From Rhizobiaceae bacterium (lineage in GTDB: Bacteria; Pseudomonadota; Alphaproteobacteria; Rhizobiales; Rhizobiaceae), in contig JANQMU010000040.1 in assembly GCA_028279875.1 (NCBI GenBank), positions 1 to 54,219 of the forward strand: 54,219 bases of DNA. The letters run 5' to 3'. The notes below the pieces were generated by a model that made no database searches, had not been told where the DNA came from, and saw nothing but the letters and a program-made list of their open reading frames with translations. This document shows, piece after piece, positions 44,943 through 53,112 of this stretch. A program made the position numbers and the translations under genes. Each line of letters begins with the position of its first letter. Position 1 is the first letter of the stretch.

Positions 44943-46378
44943 GGCATCATTTCCGGCGTTGGTGTGGCGCCCGGCGCGCCAAGTTTCAGGGCCGCCTCGC
45001 GGCCACCGTGGCGTTCTATCAGCCGCGCCTGGTCGGCAAAGGCCTGGGCATCGATTTCCTCCGGATTGCAGATTGCTCTGAGTTCCCGCTCCATCGCGAC
45101 GACGACATCGGCATGCGTCGGGCTTGCCGCCAGGTCGTTCAGTTCCTCCGGGTCGCAATCCAGATCGAAAAGCTCAGGCGTAAAACCGACATAGTGATGG
45201 TATTTCCAGCGGCCCTTTTTGAGCATGAAGGCGCCGGAAACCGCGCCGGCCGCATGGTATTCGCTGAACACGACCCGGTCGCGATCCTCCGGGTTCCGCG
45301 CGATATCCCGCAGAGACCGCGCGCCAGGGGCAGCGTCAAGGGGTACACCGAAGTGACTGGCGATGGTTTTCGACAGGTCCACGAGACTGACTGCAGTGTC
45401 GCAGGTGCCGGCCGGAACGCCGGGGCCGGCCATGATCAGCGGAACCGCCACGCTCTCAAGATAGAGATTGGATTTGCCCCATAATCCCCGTGCCCCGACA
45501 TTGTCTCCATGGTCCGAGGTGTAGATCACGGTCGTGTTCTCGAGCAGACCGGCAGCGGTCAGGGCGTCGATGATTTCTCCCACATTGTGATCGAGCCATG
45601 AGCAGAGCCCGAAATAGGCGGCGATCGCCCGCGAACGCTCGTGCTCGTCGGCGAATTTCGATTCCGAATCCATAAAGGCGTTCTGTTTCTCCACCCAGGG
45701 ATGCCGTTGGTATCCGTCGCGCGGATCGAGCTTCGGTTTTGGCAGCCGGTCGGTCGGATAGAGATCGTAGAACGCCTGTGGCGCGACCAGCGGAAAATGC
45801 GGGGCGACGAGGCCGACATAAAGGCACCATGGACGCTTGTCCGGCAAACGCGCCCGCTCCCGGATCCACTGTTTCGTCCGTTCGGTGATCGATGCATCAT
45901 AGTCGATATATTTGCTGCCCCCCGGGCCGATATAATCGCCAAGCATCCGTCCCTTGCCATGGACGCGTTCATCCTCCTTGCGAATGGAAGCCCAGACCAT
46001 GCCGACGCCATTGGCGACCATCATCGGCATATGTTCCCGGTCGAAGCCCGCTGGGTCTTCCTCGGCGCGGTAGTGCAATTTGCCGATCGACTCGACCGCA
46101 ATATCCTTTGCCTGCAGCGCATGGCCCCAGCCGGGGATGGAGCCGTCATAGGGCATGGCGTTGTCCCACATCCGTGTCTGATGCACATATTGTCCGGTGG
46201 CGAAACTGGCGCGGGCGGGTACGCAGATCGGGCAGTTGGTATAGGCGTCGGTGAACCGCGTCCCCCGCGCGGCCAGCGCATCGAGATGCGGGGTTTGAGC
46301 CAGATGATGCCCGGCGCATCCCATGGCCCGCGCCTGGTGCTCGTCCGACATGATCACGAGGAGGTTTGACTGGGTCAT
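44939..46378 (-). CDS. type I sulfatase (formylglycine-dependent)
   Basis: 479 residues. The N-terminal LLVIMSDEHQ gives the metal Asp. The activation motif C52-V-P-A-R56 (CxPxR) allows conversion to formylglycine, and GKLHYR and YTSDHGDNVG complete the active site. No signal peptide, so cytoplasmic. It resembles choline-sulfatase-like members. The maturase (FGE or anSME) is not in the window. It overlaps both neighbours by ATGA. The TTT genes across the operator probably import its substrate. Confidence 0.92.
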   Translation of the reverse strand: MTQSNLLVIMSDEHQARAMGCAGHHLAQTPHLDALAARGTRFTDAYTNCPICVPARASFATGQYVHQTRMWDNAMPYDGSIPGWGHALQAKDIAVESIGKLHYRAEEDPAGFDREHMPMMVANGVGMVWASIRKEDERVHGKGRMLGDYIGPGGSKYIDYDASITERTKQWIRERARLPDKRPWCLYVGLVAPHFPLVAPQAFYDLYPTDRLPKPKLDPRDGYQRHPWVEKQNAFMDSESKFADEHERSRAIAAYFGLCSWLDHNVGEIIDALTAAGLLENTTVIYTSDHGDNVGARGLWGKSNLYLESVAVPLIMAGPGVPAGTCDTAVSLVDLSKTIASHFGVPLDAAPGARSLRDIARNPEDRDRVVFSEYHAAGAVSGAFMLKKGRWKYHHYVGFTPELFDLDCDPEELNDLAASPTHADVVVAMERELRAICNPEEIDAQAFADQARLIERHGGREAALKLGAPGATPTPEMMP

Positions 46379-46854
46379 GCTGCGAAATCGAAGCTGTCCG
46401 CGGCTTTCTCCAGTTTGTCGAGCGCGGAAAAAATCGCCTTTCGTTCGTTTTTCGACAGTTGCCCGATGAGATAGTTCTGCCGGGCCCGCATCTTCGGTAG
46501 GGTTTTTCGAAACGTTCTGCGGCCCTTGGCCGTCAGCGAAAGCTGCTGCTGGCGCTGGTCCGACGTGTCGTTACGCGCTTCCAGGAGCCCATCCGCGATC
46601 ATCGCCTTCAGGTAGCGGCTGAGCTGGCCCTTGTCCATCAGGATCTTGCGCCTGATCGAGGAGTGGGTGCCAGGCCGGTCAGGACCGATCGACAGCATTA
46701 TTCTCCAATAGGCAAGAGGGATTCCCGAGACATCTTCCAGGAACCGGGATGCATGCACGTTCAGCCGCGAATGAACGATGTGGATTCGCCACGTCAGGAC
46801 ATCCTGCAACGGTGATTCGTCGTCCAGCTCAGAGGGGTATTTGGCAATAGTCAT
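46375..46854 (-). CDS. MarR-family regulator of the sulfatase/TTT locus
   Basis: 159 residues from ATG 46854 with CGAGGTG upstream; the frame extends 21 codons further. The winged helix contains TLHS-type SSIRRKILMDKGQLSRYLKA followed by the QRQQQLSLTAKGRR wing. It is the first gene of the minus-strand operon and adjoins a 34-base inverted repeat, its probable operator. Confidence 0.9.
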   Translation of the reverse strand: MTIAKYPSELDDESPLQDVLTWRIHIVHSRLNVHASRFLEDVSGIPLAYWRIMLSIGPDRPGTHSSIRRKILMDKGQLSRYLKAMIADGLLEARNDTSDQRQQQLSLTAKGRRTFRKTLPKMRARQNYLIGQLSKNERKAIFSALDKLEKAADSFDFAA

Positions 46855-46889
46855 CGGCACCTCGTTTGCATCACAGGATAGTCCATTTC

Positions 46890-46923
46890 GTTGACTTGTC
46901 AACTTTTTTGTTGACAAGTCAAC
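46890..46923. promoter_or_regulatory. MarR operator, double palindrome
   Basis: GTTGACTTGTCAAC (46890-46903) and GTTGACAAGTCAAC (46910-46923) are exact reverse complements separated by TTTTTT. Each arm is itself nearly palindromic (GTTGAC-N2-GTCAAC), so two dimers could bind side by side ~20 bases apart. It lies between marR (36 bases) and tctC (44 bases) and would control both operons. Confidence 0.8.
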
Positions 46924-46967
46924 TAATATCGATCACCCTTGCGGCAAAGCAACTTGGGAGGAACAAG

Positions 46968-47921
46968 ATGAAGAATTTTCTTGCCGCAGGTGTTGCGGCG
47001 ATCACCGCGGTTTTTTTGGCGACCGGCACCGTCGCGGCGGACTGGGTTCCGCCCGGGCCGATCAAGCTGATGATCGCATTCCGGGCCGGCGGCGGTGCGG
47101 ATACGCAAGCCAGACTCATTGCCGAAGCGCTTGAAGATAAACTGGGCTGGAAGTTCATTCCCGAACAAGTGACCGGAAAGGGCGGGTTGAACATGGCGGC
47201 CGCTCTCAAGGATCAGCCCAATGACGGCACGGTCATTGGTCTCGGCGTCACCGAGACCTTCGGCTACAGCATGGCAGCGGCGCCCAATGCCCGTATGTCG
47301 CCGGCGGATTTCACCGGCCTGACGACGACGGCCGGGTTCCAGATGGGCGTCGTGGCCTTGTCGTCAATGGGCTGGAAATCCTTTGATGACGTGGTTGCCG
47401 CCGCGAAAGGCGGCAAGGACATCCGCTTCGGCGTCATGAGCCCGAAACTTGCGGATCTGGCCTATCTGGTCGGCAGGGCGCAGGGCGTGGAGTTCAATAT
47501 CGTCTCGGTGAGGGGCGGCAAGGCCGTCATGGACGGGGTCAATGCCGGTGATCTCGATCTCGGATTCATGGCCGGCATCCAGGCCAGGGGGGTGGCCGCG
47601 GGCGATCTGGTCAATCTCGCTTCCGCCCTTTCGATACCGCTGACGCAGACGCCCGATGCGCCGACATTCACCGATCTCGGTGTGGCATTCGATGCCGATG
47701 GCTATTTCGTGTTCGTCGGCCCGGCGGGAATGCCGGTTGAGGCGCGCAACGCGCTGTCATCGGCCATTGCATCCGTGGTCACCGACGAAAGTTCCAAGGC
47801 CGGCGGGTTCATCAAAAAGGCCTTCGGCGGAGCGTCGGTCATCAGCGGAGACGAACTGACGGCGCTGCTCGAAAGCGAATATGAAAGCGCCGGCAAGCTC
47901 CTCGACGCGGCCTCGCAATAG
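46968..47921 (+). CDS. tctC: TctC-type substrate-binding protein of tripartite tricarboxylate transporter
   Basis: 317 residues from ATG 46968 with GGGAGGAAC upstream. Signal peptide AAGVAAITAVFLATGTVAA. The mature part is of the Bug/TctC family with the PGGGADTQAR-like binding segment (FRAGGGADTQARLIAEAL). It binds an organic anion in the periplasm. First gene of tctCBA-sulfatase, opposite the MarR operator. Confidence 0.92.
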   Translation: MKNFLAAGVAAITAVFLATGTVAADWVPPGPIKLMIAFRAGGGADTQARLIAEALEDKLGWKFIPEQVTGKGGLNMAAALKDQPNDGTVIGLGVTETFGYSMAAAPNARMSPADFTGLTTTAGFQMGVVALSSMGWKSFDDVVAAAKGGKDIRFGVMSPKLADLAYLVGRAQGVEFNIVSVRGGKAVMDGVNAGDLDLGFMAGIQARGVAAGDLVNLASALSIPLTQTPDAPTFTDLGVAFDADGYFVFVGPAGMPVEARNALSSAIASVVTDESSKAGGFIKKAFGGASVISGDELTALLESEYESAGKLLDAASQ

Positions 47922-47991
47922 GGTGCAACCGGCCACGATCGCGGAGGGATGACCGATCGCCAGTTCACCCAAAGGCAATCTGTATCTGGGC

Positions 47992-48522
47992 TTGATCATT
48001 GCGGGCTTCGCAATCATCCTTCTGTTTGTCTGGATCCCGTTCGATACGGATACGGGTTTGATTGAAAAAGTGCGTCGCCGCACCACGATCGGCGATGCGC
48101 TGGCGCCCAGCCTCGCCGGCCTGTTTCTTCTCCTCGGCGGCGTGAGCCTCGTACTGTTCGAGCGCAAATCGCCGCACCAGCCCCGCCTCGGCGCAAGCAG
48201 CATCGGCTTCATGGCGGCCATGCTGCTTCTGCTTGCCATCGGTCTTTTGCTGATGCGCTACACCGGGCCGTCGCTGGTGGCGCTGGCCAATGTCCTGCTT
48301 GACCGGTCCATGGAATACCGATTGCTGCGGGACAGCATCCCCTGGAAATATACCGGCTATCTCGTCGGCGGCACGTTCCTGCTGGCCGCCATGATTTCGC
48401 TTGTCGAAGGGCGCCTCAGCCGCCGGGCGGTCATCGTTGCGGTGATGGCCGTCATCGTCCTGATTGCGATTTACGACCTGCCCTTTGACGACCTCCTGCT
48501 GCCGCCGAACGGGGATGTCTGA
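47992..48522 (+). CDS. tctB: TctB-type small membrane subunit
   Basis: About 176 residues with four hydrophobic helices (AGFAIILLFVW near the start), fitting TctB. The start is uncertain: TTG 47992 has no ribosome site, while the ideal distance from GGAGGG (47943-47948) falls on ATC 47956 in the same frame, after a TGA at 47950. A start at 47956 would add MASSPKGNLYLG-type residues. The stop overlaps the tctA start by one base. Confidence 0.8.
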   Translation: MIIAGFAIILLFVWIPFDTDTGLIEKVRRRTTIGDALAPSLAGLFLLLGGVSLVLFERKSPHQPRLGASSIGFMAAMLLLLAIGLLLMRYTGPSLVALANVLLDRSMEYRLLRDSIPWKYTGYLVGGTFLLAAMISLVEGRLSRRAVIVAVMAVIVLIAIYDLPFDDLLLPPNGDV

Positions 48523-50111
48523 TGGGACTGGCCGATTACATCTGGCTTGGCATCCTGTCGGTCTTCCAGGGACCGGAAATGTTCTCCGTCTTCGGTCTTC
48601 CCGTTTCCGTCACTCTCGTGATGATCCTGGCCGGTTTCCTGCTGGGCATTGCCGTTGGCGCAACGCCGGGACTGGCGGGCCCAATCGCCATGGCGATTTC
48701 CCTGCCGATCCTGATTTCGGCCTTCGGATACACGCCCGAGGCCCTGCTGCCGGTCATGGGCTTTTTGATCGGCGTGATGAAGGGAGCGACGGTCGGCGGC
48801 GCCGTGCCGGCAATCCTGTTCAACACGCCCGGCACACCGGACGCCTTCATGACGACGCTCGACGGATATCCTATGACCAGGAACGGCCAGGCCAAAAAGG
48901 CGCTGCGGGTCGCGCATTTTTCCTCGGCCTCGGGCGACACGTTTTCCGATATCGTGCTGATCATCTGCGCGCCGTTTCTGGCCCTGCTTGTCGAGGACTA
49001 TCTCGATCTTCCGGAAAAGACCGCGCTGCTGATCCTGTCGCTTTCCTTCATTGCAGCCGTGATCGGCGGGTCTCCGGCAAAGGGCCTGATTTCGGTCGGG
49101 CTTGGATTGCTCGCCGTGTTTATCGGAACAGGCGAGGATTTTTACCCGCGCCTTTCCCTCGGGACCGCGTCGCTTTCCGATGGATTTCCGATCGCCGCGG
49201 CGATCCTGGGGATCCTGATCGTCAGCGCCGTATTCAAGGAGCTTGAAGGCCTGTGGCAGGAAAAACGGCGCAGCGGCAAAATCGAGCCGATTGCGGACAG
49301 GGGCGATCAGCGTTTGCATGTCAAGGAGATACGCCGGTTTTTTCCCTATATCGCGCGCTCGGCGGTCATCGGCACGGCCATCGGCGCCCTGCCGGGAATC
49401 GGGTCGTCCCTGGCCGCGACGCTCGGTTACACGGTCGGTCGGGGACGCTATGAAAAAAGAAGGGTCGAGGGCGCTCCGGAATTCGGCAGTGGCGCGCCGG
49501 AGGGCGTTGCCGCCACCGAGGCAGCCAACTCCTCGGTTTCCGGCGCAAATCTGATCCCGGTCCTGTCCCTGGGCATTCCGGGAAATGCCGCGGCCGTGTT
49601 TCTGATTCTGGCGGCCGAGAGTATCGGCGGATTCAATCCGGGCCCTTCCGTGTTCCGGTTCACTACGGATGCGGTCAATCCGGAACTGGTGGTCGCCTTC
49701 GGCCTGTTTACGTCGATGTTCATCGCCAATGCGCTCAACTGGACCATTGGCGGCGTTTTTATGCGTTCGATGGGGGTCATGGTCCGCATCCCGAAACAAC
49801 TGCTGTTGCCGGTCGTCCTGTTGCTGACGCTGACGGCGATCTATGTCCAGGAAGCGCGCATGGTGGCGATCTGGTTTACCCTTGGTTTTGGTGTCCTGGG
49901 CTACCTGATGCGCTCCGTCGGAATCTCACCGCTGCCCTTCGTGATCGCCTTTATCCTCGGTGGGAAACTCGAGGACAGTGCCCGGCAGGCCTTCGCCGCG
50001 ACCGGCGGAGATCCGTTTTTCCTGTTCACCCATCCGATTGCGCTGGTCTTCATGCTGCTGTCTGTGGGTGTGATCGTCTTCTCGACCCGCAAACCGAGGG
50101 ATTTGGGATGA
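48522..50111 (+). CDS. tctA: TctA-type large membrane subunit
   Basis: 529 residues with ~12 membrane helices. Conserved TctA motifs are visible: VGATPGLAGPIAMAISLPI, FNTPGTPDA and GSGAPEGVAATEAANSSV, followed by PVLSLGIPGN. It forms the transport pore with TctB, energised by ion gradient. It overlaps the second sulfatase gene by ATGA. Confidence 0.95.
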   Translation: MGLADYIWLGILSVFQGPEMFSVFGLPVSVTLVMILAGFLLGIAVGATPGLAGPIAMAISLPILISAFGYTPEALLPVMGFLIGVMKGATVGGAVPAILFNTPGTPDAFMTTLDGYPMTRNGQAKKALRVAHFSSASGDTFSDIVLIICAPFLALLVEDYLDLPEKTALLILSLSFIAAVIGGSPAKGLISVGLGLLAVFIGTGEDFYPRLSLGTASLSDGFPIAAAILGILIVSAVFKELEGLWQEKRRSGKIEPIADRGDQRLHVKEIRRFFPYIARSAVIGTAIGALPGIGSSLAATLGYTVGRGRYEKRRVEGAPEFGSGAPEGVAATEAANSSVSGANLIPVLSLGIPGNAAAVFLILAAESIGGFNPGPSVFRFTTDAVNPELVVAFGLFTSMFIANALNWTIGGVFMRSMGVMVRIPKQLLLPVVLLLTLTAIYVQEARMVAIWFTLGFGVLGYLMRSVGISPLPFVIAFILGGKLEDSARQAFAATGGDPFFLFTHPIALVFMLLSVGVIVFSTRKPRDLG

Positions 50112-51634
50112 CGCGGCCGAACATCCTGCTGATATCGGCGGACCAGCACCGCGCCGACTGTTTCGGCTTTGAGGGGCGGGCGATCAAGACGCCGCATCTG
50201 GACCGGCTTGCGGCGGAGGGCACGCATTTTTCGAACTGCATCACGCCTTGTGTCGTGTGCCAGCCGGCACGCGCCTCGATATTGACTGGTCAGCTGTGCC
50301 GGACCCATGGCGTCCATGACAATGGCATCGATCTCGATCCGCGCATCGGTGAAAAGGGATTTGCCGGCGCCATGGCCGCGGCCGGTTATCAGACCGCGTT
50401 TTTCGGCAAGGCGCATTTTTCGACCTATCACACCTTTGCACCGACCGGCACGCCGGAATGTCTGAGATCATCGGCCGATTATCCCGCCGACTGGTACGGC
50501 CCCTATATGGGTTTCGGTCATGTCGAACTGATGCTTGTCGGTCACAACTGGTTTTTGCCCGAAAAACCGCCTGCCGGTCAGCACTATGAGCGCTGGTTCT
50601 ATGCCGATGGCCGCGGCGATGAAAAGAACGCGCTTTACCGCAAGAATGCCGGCAACACGATGGAGGCAGCCCAGACATGGCACTCGATGCTGCCGACCGC
50701 CTGGCACAATTCAACCTGGACGGCCGACCGTGCCATCGAGTGGCTGAAGCACGGGCGCGGAAACGACCCGTTCTGCACCTGGGTGAGCTTTCCCGATCCG
50801 CACCATCCGTTTGACGCGCCCGAACCGTGGTCACGGCTGCATGACCCGGCTGAAATCGATCTGCCCCGGCACCGCGTTCAGGATTTCGAAAACCGGCCGT
50901 GGTGGCACGAAGCCGCCGTGACGGCCGAGCCCGAAGGATCGAAAAAAAGCGCTGAACTGCGCAAAAGCTACAGTCGTATTCCGCCGCAGAGCGACGACCA
51001 ATTGCGCCAGATCATCGCCAACACCTATGGCCAGATCGCCCTCATCGATCATAATGTCGGTCGGATCCTGATCGCGTTGCAGGAAGCGGGCCTGGCCGGC
51101 AATACGGTCGTTGTCTACATTTCGGATCATGGCGACTGGCTGGGTGACCATGGTCTTATCCTGAAGGGCCCGATGCACTATGAGGGCCTCCTGCGGGTGC
51201 CGATGATCTTTCGGGGACCGGGTGTGCCGGCCGGTCGGAAAGCTGATGCGCCGGTTTCAACCCTCGATCTGGCTGCAACTTTCTTCGACTATGGCAGTGC
51301 CGACGCGTTGCTTCCTCAACATGGCCGGAGCCTCAGGCCGCTTCTTGAGGGAAATGATGCGGGACGCGATTTTGCGCTGAACGAATGGGAATTGCTGCCG
51401 ACCCGCGCCGGAGTCGCTCTGAGTCTGAGAACGGTCCGCACCAGGACCCATAAAATGACCGTGGATCTGCAATCGGGTGCGGGCGAACTCTACGACTTGG
51501 CCGCCGATCCCCATGAGACCGTCAATCTGTTCGACGATCCCGCAGCCGCCGATGTCAAAAGACAATTGCGATCGATGATCGATACACGCCCCGATGACGC
51601 GCTTCCGATCCGGGAACAGGTCGGAATAGCGTAA
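50108..51634 (+). CDS. second type I sulfatase
   Basis: 508 residues. ILLISADQHRAD gives the metal-binding Asp; the formylglycine motif is C51-Q-P-A-R55; other active-site blocks are TAFFGKAHFST and YISDHGDWLGDHG. No signal peptide. It is only distantly similar to the sulfatase at 44939, so the two may act on different sulfate esters of one substrate. Last gene of the tctCBA operon. Confidence 0.92.
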   Translation: MTRPNILLISADQHRADCFGFEGRAIKTPHLDRLAAEGTHFSNCITPCVVCQPARASILTGQLCRTHGVHDNGIDLDPRIGEKGFAGAMAAAGYQTAFFGKAHFSTYHTFAPTGTPECLRSSADYPADWYGPYMGFGHVELMLVGHNWFLPEKPPAGQHYERWFYADGRGDEKNALYRKNAGNTMEAAQTWHSMLPTAWHNSTWTADRAIEWLKHGRGNDPFCTWVSFPDPHHPFDAPEPWSRLHDPAEIDLPRHRVQDFENRPWWHEAAVTAEPEGSKKSAELRKSYSRIPPQSDDQLRQIIANTYGQIALIDHNVGRILIALQEAGLAGNTVVVYISDHGDWLGDHGLILKGPMHYEGLLRVPMIFRGPGVPAGRKADAPVSTLDLAATFFDYGSADALLPQHGRSLRPLLEGNDAGRDFALNEWELLPTRAGVALSLRTVRTRTHKMTVDLQSGAGELYDLAADPHETVNLFDDPAAADVKRQLRSMIDTRPDDALPIREQVGIA

Positions 51635-51657
51635 CCCGATCGACTTGAATCACCATC

Positions 51658-52065
51658 TCAATTCGTCACGCCAAGTCCTTGATCCATCAGGGCCTTGATG
51701 GCGTTCGTTCCCGTGCCTGCCACGATGCGGCCAAGCTCTTCGTCGCCGCGCAGCACGATCAGCGTGGACCGGCGCGGAATGTTGCGCGAAGTGGAAACCG
51801 TATGGCCGCGATAGTCGTCCCAGTCCACCCGCACGAAGATCATCGCCTGGTCGTATTGTGGGTTCTCGGCCCGCAGCGCCGCGATGACCCGCTCCTGCCG
51901 GGCGCAGGTCGAGCACCAGTCGGCGGCATAATCCACGAACACGGTCTTGCCGTCGGCAAGGGCGCTCTTGATGAGCCCAGGCGTGTAAGTCAGCATTTCG
52001 CCGGCGAGCGCCGGCACGGTGCTGAGAGCAAAGGCCAGAGCCAGAAAACTGCGTCGTAACATCAT
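51658..52065 (-). CDS. periplasmic thioredoxin-like protein
   Basis: 135 residues with a signal peptide (RRSFLALAFALSTVPALAGE). The redox motif is WCSTCARQE (CxxC). Lies 15 bases after ccdA on the same strand, so it probably takes electrons from CcdA for periplasmic disulfide reduction. The 3' end is 23 bases from the convergent sulfatase. Confidence 0.88.
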   Translation of the reverse strand: MMLRRSFLALAFALSTVPALAGEMLTYTPGLIKSALADGKTVFVDYAADWCSTCARQERVIAALRAENPQYDQAMIFVRVDWDDYRGHTVSTSRNIPRRSTLIVLRGDEELGRIVAGTGTNAIKALMDQGLGVTN

Positions 52066-52080
52066 ATCTCCTTCGGTAAT

Positions 52081-52791
52081 CTACAAAGCGACGGAAAGGT
52101 CCTGCAGCCACAGAGGCAGGGCGCGCACCGCCCAGGCCTCGATCATGTGGTGGACGCGAAACAGGATCATTGCGCCGACGGCGATGAACAGCACGCCGAT
52201 GATCGGCTTGGACCGATGGGACAGAAGGCGCAGCGTGTCGGAGCGCAGCGCCTTGCCGGCCCCGAAACCCAAAGTCAGGATCAGCGTCGAAACGCCCATC
52301 GCGAAGGCGATCATGATCATCGTCGCGCGGACAAGATCATCGCCCTGCGACGCCAGCGCGATGGCGCCGCCGAGCGTCGGGCCGATGCATGGCGACCACA
52401 CGGCCCCGAGAAGCACGCCGCCGAGGAACTGGCCCCTGAACCCGGAAAGCTCCAGACCGTGCATGCGGCTGTCGGCACCCGAGGCGAAACCGGCCGTTGC
52501 CATTTCGAAACGCCGGCTGAAGACGGGCACGGCAAGAACGGTGCCGAAAAAGATCATCAGGCTGGCCGCGATCGTCGACAGCGTGTTTTCGGTCAGTCCG
52601 ATCGCATGGCCGATCGTCGCCACAATCATGCCGAAAACCACGAAGGACAGGCTCAGCCCCATGGCAAGGGCAACCGGACCGCGTCGGTCGGCGCTCAGCG
52701 CCGAAGCCAGCACGATGGGAAGCACGGGCAGGACGCACGGATTGATCAGCGTCAAAAGGCCGGCGCCATAGGCAAATAAAAGCTCAACCAA
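52081..52791 (-). CDS. CcdA-family (DsbD-like) transmembrane thiol-disulfide carrier
   Basis: 236 residues with six membrane helices. The two conserved Cys lie in LINPCVLPVLP and AVWSPCIGPTLGG. Carries reducing power across the membrane to the thioredoxin-like partner downstream. Full length for this family. Confidence 0.92.
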   Translation of the reverse strand: MVELLFAYGAGLLTLINPCVLPVLPIVLASALSADRRGPVALAMGLSLSFVVFGMIVATIGHAIGLTENTLSTIAASLMIFFGTVLAVPVFSRRFEMATAGFASGADSRMHGLELSGFRGQFLGGVLLGAVWSPCIGPTLGGAIALASQGDDLVRATMIMIAFAMGVSTLILTLGFGAGKALRSDTLRLLSHRSKPIIGVLFIAVGAMILFRVHHMIEAWAVRALPLWLQDLSVAL

Positions 52792-53112
52792 ATGTCCGTT
52801 CCGTCACCTGAAAAAAACGCCGCGAACCCGGCGCTGTCGGCCGCCGATTGTGCCCGGGCAATCCGGTTCGATGCCACACAACCATCTTCACGTTCTTGTC
52901 AGGCCAGCCCGCCGGTCCGGGCAACCCCGCGAACCCGTTGGCATTTCGGCATCATTGGTCCCCTGACTTGCGCGGTGCTGGCCCTCCCTGAAATCCTCGG
53001 CCTTTTCTATAGACGACGCATTGCGGCGCAGGAACGCCCCGTATAGAGAATTATATCATATATAAGACTGGAGCGGCCGGGTTTGACGGGCCGGCATGAA
53101 GGAGGTGTTTTG
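52792..53112. promoter_or_regulatory. divergent intergenic region before molybdoenzyme gene
   Basis: 321 bases. An 84-codon open frame at 52792 has no coding character. Around 53043-53070 is an AT-rich patch containing TTATAT-CAT-ATATAA (53051-53065), an inverted repeat suitable as an operator, followed by a strong ribosome site AAGGAGGTG (53098-53106). Confidence 0.5.
53051..53065. promoter_or_regulatory. inverted repeat upstream of molybdoenzyme gene
   Basis: TTATAT-CAT-ATATAA, 6-base arms with a 3-base spacer, 47 bases before the start codon at 53113. The AT-rich form resembles operators of GntR-type regulators, but no regulator is nearby in the window. Confidence 0.4.

Noticed and set aside
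52792..53046. 84-codon plus-strand frame in the ccdA-molybdoenzyme gap
   Set aside because: No ribosome site, odd composition, lies in the divergent promoter region.
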